Positions 1 to 6,468 are shown, counted from the first letter of the stretch. The stretch is 6,563 nt of DNA from a bacterium (GCA_022616085.1 JAKEFN010000136.1:1-6563); one strand, 5' to 3'. Notes: generated from the letters alone by a model not told the origin. A program made the numbers and translations.

Positions 1-4
1 AAAG

Positions 5-99
5 ACTCAAAATATCAACAATATTCTTCGCTTTCCTCGCCGCATTTTCGCCTCGCACCATGAATTCTCGCTACGTCAATAGTTTTTTCACAAGCTCTA
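5..99 (+). repeat. Left copy of a perfect 95-bp terminal inverted repeat
   Basis: These 95 bases are the exact reverse complement of 6469-6563. The identity stops sharply at base 99, one turn of sequence before the MFS start codon at 110. On the outer side the four bases 1-4 (AAAG) have no counterpart because the right copy reaches the window edge, so the repeat may be longer than what is visible. On the minus strand an ATG at 61-59 opens a frame that stays open to the window edge (MVRGENAARKAKNIVDILS), pointing outward. No transposase or integrase is present, so the repeat family is not identified. Confidence 0.97.
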
Positions 100-109
100 A
101 GAAATTAGC

Positions 110-727
110 ATGAAGCGCACCCCGCACAAGCTCAAGCATTTTTTTCTCAAGGATATCAATCCGGTCATCCGTTTTCTTATAATTTCCGACACCGCAATTG
201 TGGGCGGTGCGGCCTTGCTTGCGCCTATCTTTGCTATTTTTGTCGAAGATTTTATTAAGGGCGGGGATGAGGCGGTTGCCGGACTCGCGATGGGCATTTT
301 TCTTTTTACCCGAAGCATCTTGCAAATCCCCATTGCCCATCTCGTGGATACCATACGCGGCGAAATGGATGACTTTTGGTTCATGTTCATTTTTTCAGTC
401 CTAAAGGCGCTTGTCCCGCTTCTCTATCTTGCCGTTGAGACGCCCGCGGGGCTCTATGCCGTGCAATTTACGCTCGGACTCCTTACCGCGTTTACTTACC
501 CGACATATATGGCGATTTTTACGCGCCATATTGATAGCACGAAAGAGGGGACTGAATGGGGCGTCTATTTTACGCTCACTGATTTATCGAGCGCGGGACT
601 CGCCGCAGTAGGCGGATTTATCGCCGTCTTTTACGGCTTCCCCGCGCTTATTTTTGCAATTACGCTCGTCTCGCTTGCGGGCGCGCTTCTCCTCCTTCCC
701 ATACGCCCCTATATGAGAAAAATATAA
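110..727 (+). CDS. Half-size MFS-like membrane protein (six predicted helices)
   Basis: This 205-residue protein is very hydrophobic, with about six membrane segments near residues 20-48, 55-79, 88-108, 112-140, 149-176 and 177-198. The stretch between helices 2 and 3 (AHLVDTIRGEMDD) sits where MFS transporters carry motif A (GxLxDRxGRR) and keeps its Asp and Arg spacing loosely. Ordinary MFS permeases have about 400 residues and 12 helices, so this corresponds to the N-terminal half only. The N-terminus is basic and looks complete, and stops in the same frame at 80-82 and 98-100 exclude a longer start. The ribosome site is weak (AAGAAA). The gene begins 11 bases inside the left repeat, and its promoter is not recognisable. 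It may work as a dimer or be a reduced family member; the substrate cannot be inferred. Confidence 0.8.
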   Translation: MKRTPHKLKHFFLKDINPVIRFLIISDTAIVGGAALLAPIFAIFVEDFIKGGDEAVAGLAMGIFLFTRSILQIPIAHLVDTIRGEMDDFWFMFIFSVLKALVPLLYLAVETPAGLYAVQFTLGLLTAFTYPTYMAIFTRHIDSTKEGTEWGVYFTLTDLSSAGLAAVGGFIAVFYGFPALIFAITLVSLAGALLLLPIRPYMRKI

Positions 728-753
728 TAGTATGGATATACAGAAAAAACTTT

Positions 754-781
754 TTGACAAAAGCCATACCCGTGGTATACT
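754..781 (+). promoter_or_regulatory. Strong sigma70-type promoter for the secreted-protein operon
   Basis: A perfect -35 box TTGACA (754-759) is followed by a 16-bp spacer and the -10 box TATACT (776-781), five of six matches to consensus. Transcription would start near 788, giving a leader of about 33 bases before the TTG start at 821. A short palindrome, ATACC-CGT-GGTAT (766-778), runs into the -10 box and could be an operator, although five-base arms are weak evidence. The promoter separates the MFS gene from the three genes that follow. Confidence 0.75.
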
Positions 782-806
782 CGTAGGCGATGTAGTTTTT
801 TGAAAG

Positions 807-812
807 AAAGGA
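807..812 (+). promoter_or_regulatory. Ribosome binding site that decides the TTG start at 821
   Basis: AAAGGA lies eight bases before the TTG at 821. The in-frame TTG at 800, which would add seven residues, has only a T-rich stretch before it and sits about 12 bases from the predicted transcription start. The 821 start also puts the short basic N-terminus directly before the signal-peptide core. Confidence 0.65.
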
Positions 813-820
813 AAAAAAGA

Positions 821-1666
821 TTGAAAACAAAAGTGATTTTTGGAGTTCTTGCGCTTGTTTTTGCTCCTTTTGCCATTGTGCAAAGCGGGGGTGGACGCGA
901 CCTTCACCGGGTGCTTCCGGGCGAAACGCTCTGGAGTATTGCGGAGAAGCATTGCGGGGGTGGCAACAAATGGATTTTGGTTGCGCGCGCAAACGACCGG
1001 CCGGACCTCATTCTGGAGCATGGAAGGACTCTTTTGAGCGGGACGTTTCTCAAGATTCCCGCCGAATGTTCCACGAAGGAGCAAAGAAAAAATGCGCTTT
1101 TTGATCCGACTTTTGACGGGGCGCGATGGATGGAGAATGCCTCGAACGGACGCATACGCTCGCCGGAAGAGGCCGCGGATGAGCTTGGTTTCCCTTTGGC
1201 GGTTCACGAGGCGCTTGCCGCGGATTATAATAAAAAAAGAGACAAGAGAGAGCCCTACCGCGAGGTGGAAATCAAAAACGGGGAAACCGCGCTTGCGGTT
1301 GTTGAGTCCGGGGAACTCGCCTGGAATGTAAAAATTGCATGGAAAGGCAAGAAAAAACCGATTTTTCGCACGGCAACGGCGCGAAACGGCGTGATTGAAT
1401 ATCGTCTTGCGAAGACGCAGAATGGCGACTGGATTCGGCTTCAGGACGTGAATGTCCGGTATGAGTCCATAGAGGCACGTATTGTTCCGGGCGAGACGAT
1501 TAGCGCGACGCCGCAGGAACTTATGAATACTCTTGGCGTGCCAATTGAAGAAATTGATGCTCTTCGCGTTACAGCGGAGAGTGATGAGTCTGTAAAAATT
1601 CAGACACCGGATGGAAGAATAATTGAGGCCAGGGAGTCAGAACTTGACGCGGCTTTTTCTTATTAA
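821..1666 (+). CDS. Secreted LysM-domain protein
   Basis: The protein has 281 residues if started at TTG 821. Residues 1-22 form a signal peptide or N-terminal anchor (Lys-rich start, then VIFGVLALVFAPFAIV). Residues 29-80 form one LysM repeat: HRVLPGETLWSIAEKHCGG, then a Trp-containing helix, an Asn (N58), and the closing FLKIP. LysM domains bind the N-acetylglucosamine of peptidoglycan or similar glycans, so the protein probably sits at the cell wall. The remaining 200 residues look beta-rich and polar; I recognise no peptidase, amidase or muramidase motif there, so an enzymatic role is not supported. It is the first gene of a three-gene run of exported proteins, followed after 24 bases by the next gene. 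The LysM call is firm and the role of the C-terminal part is unknown. Confidence 0.85.
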   Translation: MKTKVIFGVLALVFAPFAIVQSGGGRDLHRVLPGETLWSIAEKHCGGGNKWILVARANDRPDLILEHGRTLLSGTFLKIPAECSTKEQRKNALFDPTFDGARWMENASNGRIRSPEEAADELGFPLAVHEALAADYNKKRDKREPYREVEIKNGETALAVVESGELAWNVKIAWKGKKKPIFRTATARNGVIEYRLAKTQNGDWIRLQDVNVRYESIEARIVPGETISATPQELMNTLGVPIEEIDALRVTAESDESVKIQTPDGRIIEARESELDAAFSY

Positions 1667-1690
1667 AACACCCACAAAAGGAGAAAAAAT

Positions 1691-2176
1691 ATGAACGCAC
1701 GGCATTTTGCTCTCGTTACTTTCTTTTTATTGACTTTTACGGCATCCGCCACAGAAATCGGTCGAGCGGATTCCGGAAGCGCGGTTTATATCGTTACGGA
1801 GGGATCCCCGTCTGATGTAAACGGATTCGGTTATGTTTCCGGCGAGACGCGCACGGAGACTCACGGGCCAAATTCGAACGCTTCGGCTGGTGGAACATAT
1901 GAAGGCGCCTTTGGCGGTCCTGGCGCTCTTTATGGCAGAAGTGCGTCTCGCGCGGCAAGCCGCTACGATAGAGCTCATGGGCTTAGTGCCGCTACGCTTT
2001 TTGGGCACGGCGCTCGCGGCGCTCTCGGAGAGATTTCCGGGCACACAGTCGCCGAAGCATGGAGAAATTGTCCGCCCCGTTCCGCCACCGGATCATCGGG
2101 ATTTTTTGGCCAAGGTTTGGGAACGCATACGCTTGATATGATTGGCGTTTCCGGAACTCGGGCTCTCGTGCGATAG
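1691..2176 (+). CDS. Small secreted Gly/Ala/Ser-rich protein of unknown function
   Basis: The protein has 161 residues. An AAGGAG ribosome site (1678-1683) lies seven bases before the ATG. Residues 1-20 form a convincing signal peptide with a likely cut after Ala-Ser-Ala (ASA, then TE). The mature part is rich in Gly, Ala, Ser and Thr with one Cys (in NCPP) and has no recognisable domain, suggesting an exposed or cell-wall-associated polypeptide. It lies between a LysM protein and another exported protein in one operon. A caution applies: a second frame, shifted by one, is open from 1833 to 2141 and reads like plausible protein in its last third (around PVPPPDHRDFLAKVWERIRL). The C-terminal half may therefore be frame-shifted by a sequencing error or a real mutation. 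The high share of G-starting codons favours the given frame. Confidence 0.65.
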   Translation: MNARHFALVTFFLLTFTASATEIGRADSGSAVYIVTEGSPSDVNGFGYVSGETRTETHGPNSNASAGGTYEGAFGGPGALYGRSASRAASRYDRAHGLSAATLFGHGARGALGEISGHTVAEAWRNCPPRSATGSSGFFGQGLGTHTLDMIGVSGTRALVR

Positions 2177-2190
2177 GATAGGGGGCGCAA

Positions 2191-3144
2191 GTGAAAAAAA
2201 TTCTTTTTAGTTTTCTTGCTTCCGCTCTCGCGCTCGCGGCTTTTGAGGCAGGCGCGCATGACAGCCATGCAGATTCGAGAAGCAGCGCCGGGGCTGTTGC
2301 GATTGTTCCTAATGTGAACGTCAACGACTTGCAGTTCAACATGCAAGATCAAGATGAAGGCCCTACCGAGATGGCGGTGCCGCAATCCCCGCTTCAACTG
2401 CCCGGGGTTCCGGTAATCCCGCTTTTTAGCGACAGGAATACGGTTCCCGCAAATCTGATTCGGGGCAATATACGTTTTGCGCTCGAAAACGCGGTCTCAT
2501 TGCCGATAACGCGGGTGCAGTTTGATGATCTTCGAGCGAATGTGATGGTGGCCGATTATATATCGGCAAGACTTGCGTTTACGCCAACACCGGCGTATGC
2601 GCGACGATATCCAAAAAGCGGAACCCGCCTCCTCCTGGTAGATCCGCCGAGAGAAACTTTTTTCGGCAGAGGCGAGATAACCGGCGTACTTCTTTTTTTG
2701 ACCGGCAGCGAAACGGACGGCCTCAATCTTATGGATTTGTGGTTTTCCGGAATAACCGGTTTTCCGTTTGAACATGCCGACCGAATGAGGGCGGAGAGGA
2801 TAAGCATGGTCTGTCCTCCGATGGAAGGCGAAGTCGTGACCGGCGTTGCCGGCCGCGGCAGTACCGGGGGCGCTTCTTTTAACGCTCTTGGCGGATTGCC
2901 GTTCTTTAGCGCTCTTCTCAACGCGGGAAAGGCGACAAGCGAAACGGAATCCATGCCGTCGGCAAAAATTTCCGGCTATTGCGCCGTGATTGCACGGCCT
3001 GAACCCAAGGAGGATGCCAATAGGTATCCCCTCATCGCGATTGGCGTAAATCTTCAAAAAGCTTCGCCAATAGAGCAAGGCGGCCACAATAGTGGTCATG
3101 ATACACACATCCGGCAGCAATTTGCTCGTCCGGATGGAGATTGA
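2191..3144 (+). CDS. Secreted protein of unknown family with His clusters at both ends
   Basis: The protein has 317 residues and starts with GTG, with an AGGGGG ribosome site (2180-2185) five bases upstream and 14 bases after the previous stop. Residues 1-22 form a signal peptide (MKKILFSFLASALALAAFEAGA). The predicted cut after Ala-Gly-Ala would leave His23 as the new N-terminus, in HDSHAD. Near the C-terminus lie His299, His303 and His306 (HNSGHDTH). Between them is a Pro-rich linker (about residues 60-80) and then a folded-looking region with two Cys (VCPP near 208 and GYC near 263). No known domain is recognised. The His groups make a metal-binding role conceivable, but this is only inference. 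It is the last gene of the operon, with a terminator about 30 bases downstream. Confidence 0.75.
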   Translation: MKKILFSFLASALALAAFEAGAHDSHADSRSSAGAVAIVPNVNVNDLQFNMQDQDEGPTEMAVPQSPLQLPGVPVIPLFSDRNTVPANLIRGNIRFALENAVSLPITRVQFDDLRANVMVADYISARLAFTPTPAYARRYPKSGTRLLLVDPPRETFFGRGEITGVLLFLTGSETDGLNLMDLWFSGITGFPFEHADRMRAERISMVCPPMEGEVVTGVAGRGSTGGASFNALGGLPFFSALLNAGKATSETESMPSAKISGYCAVIARPEPKEDANRYPLIAIGVNLQKASPIEQGGHNSGHDTHIRQQFARPDGD

Positions 3145-3173
3145 AGACGATAAGGATAAGGATTATATATAAC

Positions 3174-3195
3174 CCCGCCACGAGGCGGGTTTTTT
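3174..3195 (+). terminator. Rho-independent terminator of the plus-strand operon
   Basis: The stem CCCGCC (3174-3179) pairs with GGCGGG (3184-3189) around a four-base loop ACGA, followed by six Ts (3190-3195). It lies 29 bases after the stop of the last secreted-protein gene. Read from the minus strand, the same hairpin also lies just past the end of the HMA-like gene. There it is followed by GTTATATAT rather than a clean T-run, so it would be a weaker stop for the opposing operon. Confidence 0.88.
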
Positions 3196-3199
3196 ATAT

Positions 3200-3221
3200 T
3201 ATATTTACAGTATATTTACAG
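3200..3221. repeat. Tandem duplication of 11 bases at the end of the HMA-like gene
   Basis: TATATTTACAG occurs twice in direct succession (3200-3210 and 3211-3221). The second copy holds the stop codon of the minus-strand HMA-like gene. It is probably a slippage duplication in the intergenic gap. Confidence 0.8.
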
Positions 3222-3482
3222 AGGGCACGTATTTGCGGGATTTTCTCCCTCTTTTGCGCCTTCCGTCTTGACCTTAAGCGCAAGTCCCATCTCTTCGCCC
3301 ACTTTTTTTATAATATCTTCGGCGGAAATTTTTTCGTCATCAAGCGTTACATCGAGCGAGCGCTCGTCGTAATGTATATCGACGCCGTGAACGCCGGACA
3401 TGGACTTTAATACACCCATCATGGCGCCCGGAATAGACGGGCATCCGATGCGCGACGGTATGAGTGTGATTTTTTTTATCAT
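3216..3482 (-). CDS. Small HMA-fold (heavy-metal-associated-like) protein with altered CxxC
   Basis: The protein has 88 residues. Residues 4-70 fit the HMA fold of copper chaperones and P-type ATPase metal domains: a first strand, a loop, the helix GAMMGVLKSMSGV, then VDIHYDERSLDVTLDD and the helix SAEDIIKKVGEEMGL. Aligned to the GMTCxxC motif, Cys14 takes the first Cys position but Ile17 replaces the second; the hydrophobic residues at +4 and +8 and the Gly-Val at +13/+14 all fall in place. A second Cys (Cys86) lies near the C-terminus. Canonical Cu(I) binding by CxxC is therefore not expected, though Cys14 with Cys86 or a dimer could still bind something. Its ATG overlaps the kinase stop as ATGA, which indicates translational coupling. 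It is the last gene of the signalling operon. The fold is likely and the function open. Confidence 0.75.
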   Translation of the reverse strand: MIKKITLIPSRIGCPSIPGAMMGVLKSMSGVHGVDIHYDERSLDVTLDDEKISAEDIIKKVGEEMGLALKVKTEGAKEGENPANTCPL

Positions 3483-4771
3483 GCTTGCGCTATGGGGAGC
3501 ATAATGGTGAATGTCGACCCCGCCTCTTCTTTGCTTTCGACCGATACCCTGCCGCCGTGTTTTTCGATTATTTTTTTGACCATATAGAGTCCGAGTCCCG
3601 TGCCCGATGTCTCAAGAAGTATGGCGTTCCGCGATCGGAAGAATTTTGTAAATACCCGCGGCATATCGTCTTCGGGAATGCCGATACCCGTATCGGTGAC
3701 GGTAATTTCAACAGAACGATCTTTTTTCTTTCCCGAAACCGTTACCGTTCCTCCGGGCGGAGTGTATTTTATCGCATTCTGCAAGAGATTCTCGAAGGCA
3801 ATCGATATTTTTTCCTCATCGCACTCGATGGCGGGAAGATCGTCCGGGACCGCGATATGAAACGATACGCCCTTCATTTCATGCGCAGCTTTGAGAGAAA
3901 GCGCGACGCGCGAAATGATAGGGGAGATCGGATGGGTCGCCAGAGAAAGTTCAAAACGGCCGCCTTCCATGCGCGCCACATCAAGAAGGTTGTTGACGAT
4001 ATTTATGGCGGAGAGAATCGAAGCGAGCCCGTCGCGCACCGTTTCTTTTTCCGACCCGGAAAGCTCGCCCGCTTCGCCGTCATAGAGCGCCTGGAGGGTC
4101 CAGCGGACCGCGGTCAGGGGAGTCCGCATCTGATGCGCCGCGACCGATATAAATTCGGATTTTATTTTATCGAGCTCTTCGAGCTTCCGATTCGCTTCCA
4201 TGAGTTCGTAATCTCGCCGTATAAGAATTTTCGATGTCTCGTGGATCTCGGCCGCTTGTTCGCGCACAATCTGTTCCGCCCGCTTCGATTCTTCCAAGAG
4301 TTTTTTGAGATTCTCGTTCGCTTCGTTCAGTTTTTTTGTCCGGCCCCAGACGTCTTTTTCAAGGCGTGCAGGATATGCCGCGAGCCGCTCCGTCATGCTG
4401 TTGAACGCAAAGAGAAGTTCCCCGGCTTCTCCCGCGCCTTTCTCCTCGAATCGGAGATCAAGCTCTCCTTCGCTTATCCGTTTTGCTGTCCGCGTCATTC
4501 GGCGAATGGGATCTCTAACCGCCCACTCAATCGCAAGATAGCCGCCATAGAGAAACGCAACAACCCCGATCGCAAGGGCAAAAAGCATGTCGAGAAGTTT
4601 CGTTTTCCAAAGCCAGTCGAGATATTCCCTTTCTCCAAGAACCGATATGGCCCTTTCTTTCATCTCAAAAACATGGAAAAGAAGAACGAAAGCCGTTATT
4701 GCGGCTATCGCCATAAGCGCGCCGATTCCAATGAATATTTTTGTCCGCATACATTTTTGGGACTTGCGCAT
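3479..4771 (-). CDS. Membrane sensor histidine kinase (HAMP, HisKA, HATPase)
   Basis: The protein has 430 residues. Helix 1 spans about 12-35, followed by a short outside loop (36-57), helix 2 (59-82), a HAMP domain (about 83-140, with the DPIRRM start) and a long coiled coil (about 140-205). The HisKA H-box has His213 in SVAAHQMRTPLT. The ATP-binding domain shows the N-box (N328 to N332), the G1 box DTGIGIP (D360), the F-box (FTKFFR) and the G2 box GTGLGLYMV (390-398). All residues needed for autophosphorylation are present. The outer loop has only about 22 residues, too small for a ligand domain, so the input probably comes from the membrane, from the HAMP/coiled coil, or from the cytoplasmic FIST protein encoded just upstream. 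An AGGA ribosome site about 11 bases upstream supports this start; Met8 is an alternative. Confidence 0.95.
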   Translation of the reverse strand: MRKSQKCMRTKIFIGIGALMAIAAITAFVLLFHVFEMKERAISVLGEREYLDWLWKTKLLDMLFALAIGVVAFLYGGYLAIEWAVRDPIRRMTRTAKRISEGELDLRFEEKGAGEAGELLFAFNSMTERLAAYPARLEKDVWGRTKKLNEANENLKKLLEESKRAEQIVREQAAEIHETSKILIRRDYELMEANRKLEELDKIKSEFISVAAHQMRTPLTAVRWTLQALYDGEAGELSGSEKETVRDGLASILSAINIVNNLLDVARMEGGRFELSLATHPISPIISRVALSLKAAHEMKGVSFHIAVPDDLPAIECDEEKISIAFENLLQNAIKYTPPGGTVTVSGKKKDRSVEITVTDTGIGIPEDDMPRVFTKFFRSRNAILLETSGTGLGLYMVKKIIEKHGGRVSVESKEEAGSTFTIMLPIAQA

Positions 4772-4789
4772 TATGCATAAGTCCTATTT

Positions 4790-5989
4790 CTATTCTCCTA
4801 CGGCAAAAAGGACGATTGTTTCGTTATAAAAACGGGCGTGTATTTTGGAGGTGTCTCGAATTTCGCCTCCGAACGGAGCTTGCTCGCCGTATGTATAAAA
4901 ACCGGCGATTGGGAGACCCCGCCCGACAATATTCTGCACCGCATTAATTTCATCTTTTGCCTCTTGGCCGAAAAGTTTTTCGCGCGCAATGCAGTTGAAT
5001 ATAAGCATGAACTTCGGCGCCGCTCCCGAACGTCTGAAATCGTCCATGAGTTTTCGGGCGGCTTCTTCAGCCGCGGAAACGGCTTTTTCTTTTGTGCCGA
5101 TCATAAGCCTGACTTCCGATCCGACCGGAACCTCCGCGGCGCAGGTGATCGATCCGTCATCACCGACCGTGATGGGGTCGCGGATGAGAAACTCGTCAAT
5201 GTCGGCTGTCTTGATGCCGATCGGATGCGTAACGGCCATCCGCGCCAATGGTTCGCTTCGGAGATCTTCCGCGCGGTTGCCGAAATAGTCTTCATAAAGA
5301 GATATCGCAGGTTTTCCGTCAAGCTCATAGAGGACCGACCCTTCCGATCTAGTTACTTTCATGGGAAGTCCGATCGGTATCCAGCCGTGTCCTACGCCAA
5401 TGCCGATTGCGCACGAACCCGAAAGCCCGACCGCCACGACTGAACCTGTCACGGCTTCCGCGCCTTTATATTGAAAAGTCTCTTTAAAAAGAAAATCGTC
5501 TCCGGCCGCTCCTCCGACAAGAGGGAAATGCTCTCCGAGGACTTCAAGCGCTCCGCGCACCGCATCCGCTCCGTTTCCGGTAAGGACATCGGGGAACATG
5601 ATAAACGCCTTGAGGGGGGAAGGCGCGTTTTTTTTGACATCTTCCGCCGCCATTCGCCCCGCTTCGCGCGCGCCGTTTTTGACGTCGCGGCCTATGCCAA
5701 GCGCATATTGAGTATCGGGGCTTCGCACCGCGAGCGCCGCGACCATTTTGTCGTTTGGCCCGTCGTTTGTTATTTCTCCCGCCGCACTGCACCCGACGAT
5801 GGGGGCGCCTCCGGCCGCTTCGCTCATACCGGCAAGCATTTTTGCCTGGTCGAATTTGACGGATGCAAATGCGAAGACGATATCCGGCTTGACGATGCCG
5901 CCCGCTTCCATTGCTTTTTTGACCGCTTCAAAACCGGCATGGTAATGATCATCGTGTCCGCTTATACCTGATCCTGCTTGTATAGACAT
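4790..5989 (-). CDS. FIST-domain sensory protein (FIST_N and FIST_C)
   Basis: The protein has 399 residues, about the usual full length for a FIST_N plus FIST_C protein. Landmarks are GCSAAGEI (66-73), PLVGGAAGDD (156-165), HGWIPIG (201-207) followed by VTRSEGSVLYELDG (212-225), FNCIAREKLFG (about 340-350) and GFYTYGEQAPFGGE (363-376). There is no signal peptide or membrane segment, so it is cytoplasmic. FIST proteins are signalling input modules proposed to bind small ligands; one subgroup, the NosP proteins, binds heme and senses nitric oxide beside a histidine kinase gene. The ATG at 5989 is chosen because it starts 13 bases after the response-regulator stop; an in-frame ATG at 6037 would overlap that gene by 35 bases. 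No clear ribosome site is visible, so translation may be coupled to the gene upstream. The kinase gene follows after 18 bases. Confidence 0.92.
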   Translation of the reverse strand: MSIQAGSGISGHDDHYHAGFEAVKKAMEAGGIVKPDIVFAFASVKFDQAKMLAGMSEAAGGAPIVGCSAAGEITNDGPNDKMVAALAVRSPDTQYALGIGRDVKNGAREAGRMAAEDVKKNAPSPLKAFIMFPDVLTGNGADAVRGALEVLGEHFPLVGGAAGDDFLFKETFQYKGAEAVTGSVVAVGLSGSCAIGIGVGHGWIPIGLPMKVTRSEGSVLYELDGKPAISLYEDYFGNRAEDLRSEPLARMAVTHPIGIKTADIDEFLIRDPITVGDDGSITCAAEVPVGSEVRLMIGTKEKAVSAAEEAARKLMDDFRRSGAAPKFMLIFNCIAREKLFGQEAKDEINAVQNIVGRGLPIAGFYTYGEQAPFGGEIRDTSKIHARFYNETIVLFAVGE

Positions 5990-6002
5990 GGTATGTTTTG
6001 TT

Positions 6003-6419
6003 TTATGCGGCCGCGCCGCGTGATTCCTCTTTCGCAAAAACTGTTTTGACTTTTTCCAAAACGTCCGACGGGTTGAAGTTTATTTTGATAAGATAATCGC
6101 GGACGCCATATCCCATCATGCGATCAATTTCGATGCGCTGGCCGGAATTCGAAATAACGATAATCGGGAGATCGGGAAGCGTTCCGCCGTCATGGAGATC
6201 TTTGAGAATTTCAAATCCGTCTTTTTTGGGAAGTATCATATCAAGAAGCACCAAATCGGGTTTCTCTTCTTTTATTTTCCGCATGGCTTCCTCGCCATCG
6301 TGCGCAACAGAGACATGATAACCGGCTCCGGCGATTTTTTTTTCAAGAAGCCCTAATATTATATTTTCGTCCTCGACAATAAGAACGGATTTCACGTCCT
6401 GTTTTTTGTTTTCTTCCAT
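6003..6419 (-). CDS. Stand-alone response regulator receiver (CheY-like)
   Basis: The protein has 138 residues and is a single receiver domain with a short Ala-ended tail, with no DNA-binding or enzyme output domain. The acidic pocket is E16-D17 (VEDEN), the phosphate acceptor is D60 (LVLLDMILP), the switch Ser is S90 (VISNS) and the conserved Lys is K112 in DYLIKIN. All the residues required for phosphotransfer are present. It is the first gene of the minus-strand operon and probably accepts phosphate from the kinase two genes downstream, acting by protein-protein contact. No Shine-Dalgarno sequence precedes the ATG; the upstream stretch is AT-rich and the predicted transcription start is about at the ATG, which fits a leaderless message. 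Confidence 0.95.
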   Translation of the reverse strand: MEENKKQDVKSVLIVEDENIILGLLEKKIAGAGYHVSVAHDGEEAMRKIKEEKPDLVLLDMILPKKDGFEILKDLHDGGTLPDLPIIVISNSGQRIEIDRMMGYGVRDYLIKINFNPSDVLEKVKTVFAKEESRGAAA

Positions 6420-6426
6420 AATAATT

Positions 6427-6456
6427 ATTTTATCATGGATTCTTTGATAATGGCAA
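6427..6456 (-). promoter_or_regulatory. Candidate promoter of the signalling operon, with an overlapping palindrome
   Basis: On the minus strand, TTGCCA (6456-6451, five of six matches to -35) is followed by an 18-bp spacer and TAAAAT (6432-6427, five of six matches to -10). Transcription would begin about at the response-regulator ATG (6419). A palindrome with six-base arms, TTATCA (6430-6435) and TGATAA (6445-6450), has a nine-base spacer and covers the region between the boxes and the edge of the -10. It is a possible operator site, two helical turns across. Both signals are AT-rich, so chance cannot be excluded. Confidence 0.4.
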
Positions 6457-6468
6457 AAATGATTTTTC

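Noticed and set aside
584..1207. A 207-codon minus-strand frame across the promoter and LysM start
   Set aside because: It would run through the strong plus-strand promoter and the LysM domain, has no ribosome site and encodes Lys/Arg-rich low-quality protein.
2497..3120. A 207-codon minus-strand frame opposite the third secreted-protein gene
   Set aside because: The plus-strand gene has a ribosome site, signal peptide and terminator. The minus frame has none and shows no motif.
3141..3410. An 89-codon plus-strand frame across the terminator
   Set aside because: It runs through the terminator hairpin and lies opposite the HMA-like gene; no ribosome site.
3485..4780. A 431-codon open frame on the plus strand, antisense to the kinase gene
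   Set aside because: It mirrors the kinase gene almost end to end and encodes a Phe/Arg-rich sequence without any domain. The minus-strand frame has all the kinase motifs, so this is an antisense shadow.
4838..5971. Two plus-strand open frames (4838-5443 and 5471-5971) antisense to the FIST gene
   Set aside because: Both are composed of Arg, Phe and Asp-rich non-conserved sequence opposite a clear FIST protein. They are shadows caused by the base composition at codon position three.
6003..6037. Longer start of the FIST gene at 6037
   Set aside because: It would add 16 residues (MRKRNHAARPHKTKHT) that overlap the end of the response-regulator gene and do not resemble the FIST N-terminus. The ATG at 5989 fits the gene spacing better.
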